DNA of 6,552 nt from assembly GCA_002401055.1 (NCBI GenBank), contig NVRZ01000186.1, positions 1-6,552 on the forward strand. The letters run 5' to 3'. This stretch comes from Bacteroidota bacterium (GTDB taxonomy: Bacteria; Bacteroidota; Bacteroidia; NORP154). This document shows, one piece after another, positions 1 through 6,552 of the stretch (position 1 is the first letter of the stretch; every line of letters begins with the position of its first letter). The position numbers and the translations under genes were made by a program. The notes under the pieces are model-generated. The model was not told the DNA's origin and made no database searches. It worked only from the letters and a program-made list of their open reading frames with translations.

Positions 1-2809
1 TGTTGGAATTGATATACCTAAAGAGGCCATTATTAAAGAACTGAATGGAAAATTCATCTATCCCTCTTTCATTGATTTGTACTCAACCTACGGATTGCCG
101 GAGGTTGTAGATCCTAAGCGAAGCCGAAAACCTCAAATTGAATCAAAGACAAAAGGGGCATACAATTGGAATCAAGCCATTAAATCAGAAAAAGTTGCGG
201 CCGAGTTGTTTAAGTTAAATGAGAAGGTGGCTAAAGAATTGCGGAGTAAGGGGTTTGGTTCTGTGCTTTCCTATTGCAACGATGGTATTACCAGGGGTAG
301 CTCTGTATTTGTAACATTAAACAATACTACCGAACAAGAGGTAATAATTAAAGCACAGGCCGCCGCTAACTACTCTTTTTACAAAGGAACATCACAACAG
401 GATTATCCATCTTCTTTAATGGGAGCAATTGCACTGCTTCGCCAAACATATATGGACGCAGAGTGGTATAAAAAATCAAAAACAAGAGAAGAAATGAATC
501 TCTCCCTGGAGGCATTTAATCGAATTCAGTACTTACCTCAAATATTTGAGGTGGATGATAAGTACACTGTTTTAAGGGCTGATAAAGTTGGCGATGAATT
601 TGGAGTCCAATACATCTTTAAAGCCGGAATCGACGGTTACCAGCGGATTGCCGAGATGAAAAAATCTGGAGCTGCATTTATTTTACCCCTCACATTTCCT
701 AAATCATACAATACCAGTAACCCTTACGATGCCTTACAGTTTTCATTGGCCAAATTAAAGCATTGGGAGATGGCGCCAACCAACCCCGGCGTATTTGAAA
801 AAAGTGGATTGACATTCGCCATCTCAGCGACCGACCTTGGAAAGGATGATGACTTCTGGGCCAATCTTCGTCTTGCAATTGACAATGGTCTTAGTGAAAC
901 GCAGGCCTTAAAATCCTTGACCTATACGCCTGCAAAATTAATTAGGCAGCAGCAAAGTATAGGTAGTCTTAAGAAAGGCATGATAGCGAATTTCATTATC
1001 ACATCAGGAAACGTTTTTGATGATGATAATGTCATTTATGAAAACTGGATTCAGGGAGCACAGCATATAATAAATAATATGGATGCCCTGGATATCAGTG
1101 GAAAATATAATCTGGTTGTTGGCAGTGCCAAGTACAGTTTGGTAATTAAAGGAGACCAGAAAAGCTCTAAGGGAAGTATAGAAGTCAATGATTCTACAAA
1201 GATTAAGGTTAAGATAGACCTGGAAGGAAGGCTTGTTACTCTTTCATTTAAGCAAGTGATCAAATCGGACGGAGTTATCCGTCTGGCCGGTGAGGTAACT
1301 GGAGAATTATTGAAAGGCAAGGGGCAGTTACCAAATGGAAAGTGGATTGTATGGAGCGCTAATAGAACTGCGGATGTCGAAGAAGAGAGTAAGGAGGACG
1401 ATGATGAAAAGGATAATGAAGCAAAAGAAATTGGTAAACTCTATTATCCGAACATGGCATACGGCTGGACCAGCAAACCGCGTGCAGAGACGGTTCACAT
1501 TAAAAACGCTACGGTTTGGACCAATGAATCGGAAGGGATATTAACGGATGCTGACGTAATTATTCAAAATGGAAAGATTGTTAAAATTGGTAAGGCGCTG
1601 TCTACCCCGAGTGGTGCCAAGGTAATTGAAGCTAAAGGTCTTCACCTTACGGCTGGGATTGTGGATGAACATTCTCATATTGCTATTGAAGGTGGCGTAA
1701 ATGAATCAGGGCAGTCGGTGAGCGCGGAGGTGAGCATCGCGGATGTGATTAATGGCGACAATATTCATATTTACAGACAGCTTGCAGGAGGCGTAACATC
1801 TGCTCAGTTGCTGCACGGATCGGCAAATGCTATTGGGGGTCAGTCTGGAATAATTAAATTTAGATGGGGCTCTACACCAGAGGAAATGAAGATCAAGGGC
1901 GCAGATGGATTCATCAAATTTGCACTTGGCGAGAATGTCAAACAATCCAACTGGGGAGATTCTAGAACAGTGCGCTATCCGCAATCAAGAATGGGTGTGG
2001 AGCAGGTGTTTTATAATGCTTTCATGAGAGCAAAAGAGTACGAAACTGCCTGGAAGAAATTCAATTCATTATCTAATAAGCAAAGAGCAGCTGCTAAAAG
2101 GCCAAGAAAAGATTTGGAGCTGGATGTTTTGGTGGAGATTCTGAACAGCAAGAGATTTGTTACTTGCCATTCGTATTCTCAATCTGAGATTAATATGCTA
2201 ATGCATGTAGCAGATTCAATGGGGTTTGCCATCAATACCTTTACACATATCCTGGAGGGATACAAGGTTGCAGACAAGATGAAGGCTCATGGAGTTGGGG
2301 CATCTACCTTTTCAGATTGGTGGGCCTATAAGTTTGAGGTTAACGACGCGATACCGTATAACGCTGCAATATTGATTCAACAGGGAGTGGTAACAGCTTA
2401 CAACTCTGACGACTCCGAAATGGCTAGAAGGCTAAATCAAGAAGCGGCCAAAGCGGTGAAATACGGAGGTGTATCAGAGGAAGAAGCATTAAAGCTTGTA
2501 ACGCTCAATCCTGCAAAGTTGCTTCATTTGGACCATAGATTGGGAAGCATTAAAGTGGGTAAAGATGCCGACATAGTTTTGTGGACCGACAATCCCTTGT
2601 CGATATACGCGAAAGTGCAAAAGACCTTTGTGGATGGTATTTGTTATTACGACGTGAAGGAAGATGTGAAAATGCGAGAATCAATTGTTGTAGAAAGGGC
2701 ACGTCTGATACAGAAATTGATTAAGTCCTCTGATAATGGCGGTGGAGGTAATGATGGCGGAGGTGACGAAATGGAAGAATATGACTGCAAAAGTATAGGA
2801 GCAAGATGA
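1..2809 (+). CDS. Tandem-domain amidohydrolase, 5' end cut off by window edge
   Basis: Partial gene. The frame is open from base 2 (935 codons visible), and the TTG at 77 is internal Leu26. Probable exported metal-dependent hydrolase of the amidohydrolase superfamily (imidazolonepropionase-like branch), substrate unknown. Numbering is from base 2. Residues about 1-355 form a first barrel, in which the expected P-G-F-I-D-x-H-x-H reads PSFIDLYST, so both metal histidines are replaced (Tyr27, Thr29). Residues about 363-457 look like a beta-rich insert, followed by an acidic linker (nt 1373-1432). From about residue 485 a second barrel carries H557-S-H559, E644 in GENVK, H723, H749 and D803 in NSDD, a full candidate metal set. 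The end of the barrel has the usual family pattern NPAKLLHLD...GSIKVGKDADIVLW. A Gly-rich tail follows. The family is usually near 1000 aa, so the missing part is probably a signal peptide and the first beta strands. It overlaps the next gene by 4 bp. Family call is firm; function is inferred. Confidence 0.93.
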   Translation, partial: VGIDIPKEAIIKELNGKFIYPSFIDLYSTYGLPEVVDPKRSRKPQIESKTKGAYNWNQAIKSEKVAAELFKLNEKVAKELRSKGFGSVLSYCNDGITRGSSVFVTLNNTTEQEVIIKAQAAANYSFYKGTSQQDYPSSLMGAIALLRQTYMDAEWYKKSKTREEMNLSLEAFNRIQYLPQIFEVDDKYTVLRADKVGDEFGVQYIFKAGIDGYQRIAEMKKSGAAFILPLTFPKSYNTSNPYDALQFSLAKLKHWEMAPTNPGVFEKSGLTFAISATDLGKDDDFWANLRLAIDNGLSETQALKSLTYTPAKLIRQQQSIGSLKKGMIANFIITSGNVFDDDNVIYENWIQGAQHIINNMDALDISGKYNLVVGSAKYSLVIKGDQKSSKGSIEVNDSTKIKVKIDLEGRLVTLSFKQVIKSDGVIRLAGEVTGELLKGKGQLPNGKWIVWSANRTADVEEESKEDDDEKDNEAKEIGKLYYPNMAYGWTSKPRAETVHIKNATVWTNESEGILTDADVIIQNGKIVKIGKALSTPSGAKVIEAKGLHLTAGIVDEHSHIAIEGGVNESGQSVSAEVSIADVINGDNIHIYRQLAGGVTSAQLLHGSANAIGGQSGIIKFRWGSTPEEMKIKGADGFIKFALGENVKQSNWGDSRTVRYPQSRMGVEQVFYNAFMRAKEYETAWKKFNSLSNKQRAAAKRPRKDLELDVLVEILNSKRFVTCHSYSQSEINMLMHVADSMGFAINTFTHILEGYKVADKMKAHGVGASTFSDWWAYKFEVNDAIPYNAAILIQQGVVTAYNSDDSEMARRLNQEAAKAVKYGGVSEEEALKLVTLNPAKLLHLDHRLGSIKVGKDADIVLWTDNPLSIYAKVQKTFVDGICYYDVKEDVKMRESIVVERARLIQKLIKSSDNGGGGNDGGGDEMEEYDCKSIGAR
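2797..2801 (+). promoter_or_regulatory. Shine-Dalgarno-like AGGAG before the coupled second amidohydrolase gene
   Basis: AGGAG lies inside the last codons of the upstream gene, 4 bases before the ATG at 2806. That ATG is part of an ATGA stop/start overlap. The position fits ribosome re-initiation after the upstream gene and supports the ATG at 2806 over the in-frame ATG at 2815. Bacteroidota often do without such sites, so its contribution is uncertain. Confidence 0.4.
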
Positions 2810-4107
2810 GAGCAATGGTATTTATAGTTTTCTTTTTATTCTCATTAATTCAAATGAGCGAGGCACAGGTGCCAGTTCCTGCTTCTGATCAGAAGGGAAC
2901 AATCCTTCTTCTAAATGCTACCGCTCATCTAGGTACCGGTGAAGTTATAGATCAGTCTGCGATTGCATTCAAAGATGGAAAGCTCATTATGGTGGCGAAT
3001 GCCAAGGTAATCAAGCTTGATAAAAGCGCTTTTGACACCATAATAGACATTAGTGGAAAGCACGTTTATCCGGGATTTATTGCTCCAAATTCAACGCTGG
3101 GACTCATCGAAATAGGAGCGGTAAGGGCAACGAGAGATATGGTGGAAGTGGGGAGTTTGAATCCAAACGCGCGGTCAATAATTGCCTATTCGACAGATTC
3201 AAAAATAACACCTACCGCCAGATCTAACGGTGTCTTGATGGCACAAATTACTCCTCGGGGTTCTATAATATCTGGCTCTTCTTCAGTCGTAGAGTTAGAA
3301 GGTTGGAATTGGGAAGACGCCGTATACAAAATGGATGATGCAGTTCATCTCTATTGGCCGAGAAGTTATCGCTCATCGGGATGGAGCGGTGCGAAGAAAA
3401 AGGACGCAAACCAGCGTGAGAATGAAAACATTGATAGGTTAAAGATGCTCTTTAAGGAAGCGCTGGCCTATAGTCTTACCAAAAAACCAGTGGAGATGAA
3501 CCTGAAGCTGGAAGCGATGAAAGGTTTGTTTGATGGAGCGAAGGGTTTATTCATTCATGTGAACCATGTGAAGGGAATTATGCAATCCATTGATTTTTCC
3601 AAGGAATATTCTGTTGTGCGGATGGTAATTGTTGGAGGAGCAGATTCCTGGATGATTACAGATAAGCTTAAGGAAGAAAATATTCCGGTAATGGTGAGAA
3701 GGATTCACAGCAAACCTAGAAGGCAAGATGCTGATGTGGATCTACCTTATAGATTGCCAAAACTACTCTCTGATGCGGGTATCCTGTTCTGTTTGGAGAA
3801 CTCAGGAGATATGGCAGCAGCTGGAACTAGAAATTTACCATTTTATGCTGGAACTGCTGCGGCGTACGGACTGTCAAAAGAAGAAGCTTTGATGGCAATT
3901 ACCTCAAACACGGCGAAAATATTGGGCATTGACAAAACCGTTGGCTCACTGGTTGTTGGTCTGGATGCAACCTTAATTGTTTCGAGTGGTGATGCATTAG
4001 ATATGCGAACCAATGATATTCAATTGGCATTTGTTCGAGGGAAGTCCATTGACTTGGACAACCATCAAAAAGGACTTTACAGAAAGTTCAAAAAGAAGTA
4101 CGAATAG
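2806..4107 (+). CDS. Exported amidohydrolase-like protein with degenerate metal site
   Basis: A 433-residue protein of the amidohydrolase superfamily, probably periplasmic. Residues 1-20 read as a signal peptide: Arg2, a hydrophobic run (VFIVFFLFSLI), then SEA|Q with likely cleavage after Ala20. The start at 2806 is preferred over Met4 (2815) because it keeps the Arg and has AGGAG upstream. Residues about 32-90 are the N-terminal beta section, ending GKHVYPGFI. Where active relatives have D-x-H-x-H, this protein has A93-P-N95-S96-T97, so the two first metal histidines and the Asp are absent. The C-terminal part retains family structure: ENSGDM, then SKEEALMAITSNTAKILGID and a GSLVVGLDATLIV strand. 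A few histidines remain (LFIHVNHVKG), but not a recognisable full metal set. It is probably a non-catalytic or altered partner of the upstream hydrolase, with which it is translationally coupled. Loss of activity is inferred. Confidence 0.93.
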   Translation: MRAMVFIVFFLFSLIQMSEAQVPVPASDQKGTILLLNATAHLGTGEVIDQSAIAFKDGKLIMVANAKVIKLDKSAFDTIIDISGKHVYPGFIAPNSTLGLIEIGAVRATRDMVEVGSLNPNARSIIAYSTDSKITPTARSNGVLMAQITPRGSIISGSSSVVELEGWNWEDAVYKMDDAVHLYWPRSYRSSGWSGAKKKDANQRENENIDRLKMLFKEALAYSLTKKPVEMNLKLEAMKGLFDGAKGLFIHVNHVKGIMQSIDFSKEYSVVRMVIVGGADSWMITDKLKEENIPVMVRRIHSKPRRQDADVDLPYRLPKLLSDAGILFCLENSGDMAAAGTRNLPFYAGTAAAYGLSKEEALMAITSNTAKILGIDKTVGSLVVGLDATLIVSSGDALDMRTNDIQLAFVRGKSIDLDNHQKGLYRKFKKKYE

Positions 4108-4115
4108 TAGGTGCT

Positions 4116-5141
4116 CTAGTTCACCCAAACTTCTGTTCCCTCAGTGCAATTGTTGCACATCTCTACATTTCCACGAGAAAGTAATACCGAAGATCGGAAC
4201 TGCTTGTATTTTTCATTGCTCCACACCGCGCTTAATGATTGATTGGTAAGTTCTCCCATGCTGTATTGGGCATCTTTATCAAAACAGCAAGGAATTACCT
4301 TGCCATCCCATGTGATAACACATGAGTGCCACAGTTTCCAGCAATGATTAAGTAATTGATTTTTTATGGTGTATGAGCCGTCTTCCAGTTTTTTGTATCT
4401 GGAGTATTTCTCATCTTCTGGAATAAGTGCGTTGCCATTTTCGTAATCGTAAATTTGGGCAGATTTAAATCTCACTTCATCAACCCCCAGGGTTGCCCCG
4501 AGCGACTTGATGTCATGTACTTGGTGCTCATTGGGCTTAACAACCAAATACTGAAAAATGATATTTGGCGTACTCGAGTTCAATTTCTTCTTCCATTTGA
4601 TCACATTTCTTGTTCCCTCTAACACTTTTTCAATCTGACCGCCCTTTCTGTATGCCTCATAAACTTCTTGAGTGGTTCCGTCAATAGAGATTATGAGCCT
4701 GTCCAGCCCTGACTCAACCGTAGCTCTGGCATTTTCATCATCAAGATAATGTGCATTGGTTGAGGTAGCTGTGTAAATACCTTTATTTGATGCATGCCTA
4801 ACCATGTCTAAAAAGTGTGGATTCAAATACGGCTCCCCCTGAAAGTAGAAAATTAGGTAAGTAACATTCTTATAAACGCTCTCAATCGTCTCTTTAAAAA
4901 AGGTTGGGTCGAGCATTCCAGTTGGTCGGGTAAAAGATCTTAACCCGCTGGGGCACTCAGGACATCGCAAATTGCAAGAGGTCGTTGGCTCCACAGAGAT
5001 ACTAATTGGTTGGCCCCACACATAGGGAATATGCGTCCATTTTGATAGGTAGTAGCTACTAACAACCTTTGAGGCATTGAACAGCTTTCTTGGCGTAAGC
5101 TTTGAAAGAAAATTTAAGCTGTCTGTAATTGTTCCGTTCAA
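4116..5141 (-). CDS. Radical SAM protein with SPASM-like C-terminal cluster domain
   Basis: A 341-residue, probably cytoplasmic, radical SAM enzyme. C56-N-L-R-C60-P-E-C63 is the CX3CX2C site for the [4Fe-4S] cluster that cleaves S-adenosylmethionine, and FQGEP (about residue 100) corresponds to the GGEP SAM-contact motif. The barrel continues through STNAHYL and LDRLIISIDG. The C-terminal part is SPASM-like: C267, C274, WDGKVIPCC (C285, C286), a MGELTNQSLSAVW segment, and C329-N-N-C332, enough for one auxiliary cluster. The protein ends 9 residues after C332, so the further cysteines of a full two-cluster SPASM domain are absent. SPASM proteins often modify peptides, but no small precursor peptide gene is visible here and the substrate is unknown. 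Start: the frame is open back only to a TAA at 5163-5165, and no ATG precedes the first Cys motif, so TTG at 5141 is the most plausible start. It lies 40 bp downstream of the lipoprotein gene, probably in the same operon. Confidence 0.92.
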   Translation of the reverse strand: MNGTITDSLNFLSKLTPRKLFNASKVVSSYYLSKWTHIPYVWGQPISISVEPTTSCNLRCPECPSGLRSFTRPTGMLDPTFFKETIESVYKNVTYLIFYFQGEPYLNPHFLDMVRHASNKGIYTATSTNAHYLDDENARATVESGLDRLIISIDGTTQEVYEAYRKGGQIEKVLEGTRNVIKWKKKLNSSTPNIIFQYLVVKPNEHQVHDIKSLGATLGVDEVRFKSAQIYDYENGNALIPEDEKYSRYKKLEDGSYTIKNQLLNHCWKLWHSCVITWDGKVIPCCFDKDAQYSMGELTNQSLSAVWSNEKYKQFRSSVLLSRGNVEMCNNCTEGTEVWVN

Positions 5142-5181
5142 TTGCTTTGTATATCTATTCGATTATCAATTAATCCTACAA
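5142..5181 (-). other. 40-bp gap between lipoprotein and radical SAM genes
   Basis: This AT-rich spacer holds no terminator-like hairpin and no clear Bacteroidota promoter (no TAnnTTTG box). The only repeat seen is ATCAAT, present at 5165-5170 and again at 5181-5186 (the second copy overlapping the lipoprotein stop codon). It also contains the TAA (5163-5165) that closes the radical SAM frame upstream. The short gap and lack of signals favour co-transcription of the two genes. Confidence 0.5.
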
Positions 5182-6510
5182 TCAATAGTTCTTGTAAAAC
5201 GCTTTAACTTTTAGCGTGAGCTGATCATAAATCGGCTTCGTAAATTCAATAAATAATGTTTGAGGTGGCGGAGGAGGAAGCTCCTTTCCACCTACAGATT
5301 GTCTTTGAGCTGTGCTCAATGCGCGTCCGTCGCCATTATAATAACCCCATTCGCAGGTCCATGCAAATGTGCCCGGGAATTTTTCTTGTGTAAGCACCCG
5401 ATCTGTATTGGCATCGATAATTTTAAAATCTAACAAGCCTTTGGAAGAAATGGTCTTTGTCGTCAAGAATAAAACTGCCTTCACTGTCCCCGTAATTACC
5501 TCAGGTTGTATAACGTTAGAAGTACCACCTCCAGGCGTGCTCGTCTTACAAGCTCCAAGGTAGTCTCCATGCTTGCTATGGCCTGGCCAGGCATTTACAG
5601 TTATGGTTTTAGTGGTTTTCACTTCTGATTTTGATCCTGATATGTGGCATATCGTAACCTTGTCTTCTCCTGTTTTCAGATGTTTACCTACTCTAATCCC
5701 CATAAGGACGTTGTCCTTTGAGAGATGAATTTCCTTCTCCTTTACATAGGTCTGCCCGACAATGAAATCGTCAAACCTGATTTTCAATATGTGATCAGGG
5801 TTGTCAAGATTAATAGCATTGGCTTCTGCCTTTGTATAGAATCTCACAAACTCACTGGAGGGGATCGATCCTAAAAATTCATTGATTTTGTTATCGAAAA
5901 ACTCATTTGACAATTTGAAAGTTCTCGAGTGCATTGGTATTGGTTCGGCAATAACTTTTAGTGTTGCCAGAAATTTTGACTCAACAAGCAATTCATCGAC
6001 ATCCTTATAATTCGAATAAAGATTCTTACATCTTTTAAACTCGAAGTACGCCAGTTTTGCATTTTCGCGACCATCTTTTTCAAGCAGCTTTTTCCCATGT
6101 ACATAAAAATATTCGGCGGCCTTTTTCTTGGCGTTTATAATTTCCTCATCGTAATTGATCATCTTAAACTGGATGATTCTACCGGTGCTCATAATTTCTA
6201 ATGGGATAACCGATTTGGCGAGGTTTTGCCGGTTCTTCATTTTATTGTATCGATTGTAAACCTCGTCCCACATATCTGGACTTCCCTCAAGTTTTAAAAA
6301 GTCAATTCGTTCGCTATCTATGTTGTTCGCTTTTTTATACGCTTCTTCTAACACCAAGATCTCTTTCTCCTTCGTAGGTTTCTTGCGAAGCTTCTTAACA
6401 GATTTTCTAATGGCCTGATCGTACCTGCCAGTTTGAAGGTATTTTTTAGAGCTGGTGCAATGCGTAAATAAAAAAATGACCAGTAAAAAATAGGGAATGT
6501 ATTTCTTCAT
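5182..6510 (-). CDS. Predicted lipoprotein with TPR-like region and inserted Cys/His module
   Basis: A 442-residue envelope protein of unknown function, of a type I recall as common in Bacteroidota. Residues 1-17 are a short lipoprotein signal (MKK, hydrophobic YFLLVIFLF, then T-H) ending at Cys18 (nt 6457-6459). The lipobox is relaxed, as is usual in this phylum. No acidic run follows Cys18, so surface export is not indicated. Residues about 20-170 are Lys-rich and helical with TPR-like spacing (KKYLQTGRYDQAI; later AKLAYFEFKRCKNLYSNY). Residues about 175-280 are mixed, ending with FDDFIVGQTYVKEKE. Residues 283-322 are a separate Cys/His module. From about residue 335 comes a conserved C-terminal domain (GLLDFKIIDANTDRVLTQEKFPGTFAW, then WGYYNGDGRAL), a five-proline run, and LFIEFTKPIYDQL. 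It is the first gene of a likely two-gene unit with the radical SAM gene. The ATG at 6510 is supported by the signal peptide; no Shine-Dalgarno is visible. Confidence 0.88.
   Translation of the reverse strand: MKKYIPYFLLVIFLFTHCTSSKKYLQTGRYDQAIRKSVKKLRKKPTKEKEILVLEEAYKKANNIDSERIDFLKLEGSPDMWDEVYNRYNKMKNRQNLAKSVIPLEIMSTGRIIQFKMINYDEEIINAKKKAAEYFYVHGKKLLEKDGRENAKLAYFEFKRCKNLYSNYKDVDELLVESKFLATLKVIAEPIPMHSRTFKLSNEFFDNKINEFLGSIPSSEFVRFYTKAEANAINLDNPDHILKIRFDDFIVGQTYVKEKEIHLSKDNVLMGIRVGKHLKTGEDKVTICHISGSKSEVKTTKTITVNAWPGHSKHGDYLGACKTSTPGGGTSNVIQPEVITGTVKAVLFLTTKTISSKGLLDFKIIDANTDRVLTQEKFPGTFAWTCEWGYYNGDGRALSTAQRQSVGGKELPPPPPQTLFIEFTKPIYDQLTLKVKAFYKNY
5545..5664 (-). other. Inserted Cys/His module inside the lipoprotein (residues 283-322)
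   Basis: A segment of about 40 codons reads KVTICHIS, then a short variable stretch, TITVNAW, and GHSKHGDYLGAC. Fixed-looking residues are C288, H289, H311, H314, G315, D316, G319 and C321, followed by a linker (KTSTPGGGTS). I recall this pattern (VTICH ... TITV ... HxxHGDxxGxC) as a recurring small module in extracellular bacterial proteins, with no function that I know of. The paired Cys and three His could bind a metal, or the two Cys could form a disulfide; both are inference. Its mid-protein position, between FDDFIVGQTYVKEKE and the conserved C-terminal domain, suggests an insertion. Confidence 0.6.
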
Positions 6511-6552
6511 GTTGCTGTTTAGATGGTGTAGTTCAAAGATTACGCCAAAAAT

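Noticed and set aside
77..79. TTG at 77 as the start of the first amidohydrolase
   Set aside because: The frame is open to base 2 and the upstream residues continue the family pattern (GKFIYPSFID), so the gene begins outside the window.
1051..1320. Open frame of 89 codons on the - strand inside the tandem hydrolase
   Set aside because: It lies opposite a strongly supported coding region and has no recognisable domain. It is a shadow frame, as are those at 1335-1544 (+), 1706-1984 (-) and 5369-5563 (+).
2738..2764. Gly-rich tail as a possible tandem repeat or sorting signal
   Set aside because: It is short and irregular, with none of the features of a type IX secretion C-terminal domain; a flexible tail is the simpler reading.
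4013..4249. 78-codon + strand frame spanning the convergent junction
   Set aside because: It is out of frame with the second amidohydrolase and antisense to the radical SAM gene. Its Cys-rich look comes from reading opposite the SPASM region.
5165..5186. Direct repeat ATCAAT x2 in the 40-bp gap as a possible operator
   Set aside because: A six-base AT-rich repeat is expected by chance, and there is no adjoining promoter or symmetry.
6534..6541. Reverse-strand AATCTTTG, resembling the Bacteroidota -7 box (TAnnTTTG), 24-31 bases upstream of the lipoprotein ATG
   Set aside because: It has one mismatch in a short AT-rich motif, and the matching -33 element would fall beyond the window edge, so it cannot be supported.
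1..6552. Mobile element, phage defence or CRISPR content
   Set aside because: No transposase, integrase, terminal inverted repeats, spaced repeats or defence-type domains were seen. Coding is dense and looks chromosomal.

Overview
The window looks like chromosomal DNA from a member of the Bacteroidota (Cytophagales, Flavobacteriales or a relative). All four genes match protein types that I recall as common and co-occurring in that phylum: a very long tandem amidohydrolase followed by a shorter exported amidohydrolase, a SPASM-type radical SAM protein, and a lipoprotein with a characteristic C-terminal domain. Base composition is moderate to AT-leaning. There is only one convincing Shine-Dalgarno sequence, which also fits the phylum. 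No database search was possible, so the assignments rest on motif recognition.

Left half (1-4107, + strand): two genes that overlap by 4 bp (ATGA) form a translationally coupled pair. The first is open at the window's left edge. Its reading frame runs in from base 2, so the TTG at 77 is not its start. It fuses two amidohydrolase barrels. The N-terminal barrel has lost the HxH metal motif, while the C-terminal barrel keeps a full set of candidate metal ligands. The second gene encodes a single exported amidohydrolase-like barrel that has also lost HxH. The pair therefore carries three barrels with one plausible active site, which suggests a periplasmic enzyme with pseudoenzyme partner domains. 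The substrate cannot be read from the sequence.

Right half (4116-6510, - strand): a lipoprotein gene is followed after 40 bp by a radical SAM/SPASM gene, probably one transcription unit. The lipoprotein (442 aa) has a TPR-like N-terminal half and a conserved C-terminal domain. Between them sits a compact Cys/His module of about 40 residues (C-H ... H-x2-H-G-D-x2-G-x-C) with a Gly/Ser/Thr-rich linker, which looks like a separate inserted unit. The radical SAM protein has a CX3CX2C cluster site and C-terminal auxiliary-cluster cysteines, and appears to start at TTG.

The two units converge tail to tail with 8 bp between stop codons. I see no tRNA, rRNA, CRISPR array, insertion sequence or phage gene, and no gene-free stretch longer than 42 bp. 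Most of the window is ordinary core-like Bacteroidota sequence. The points most worth a second look are the Cys/His insert in the lipoprotein and the one-active-site-in-three-barrels arrangement.
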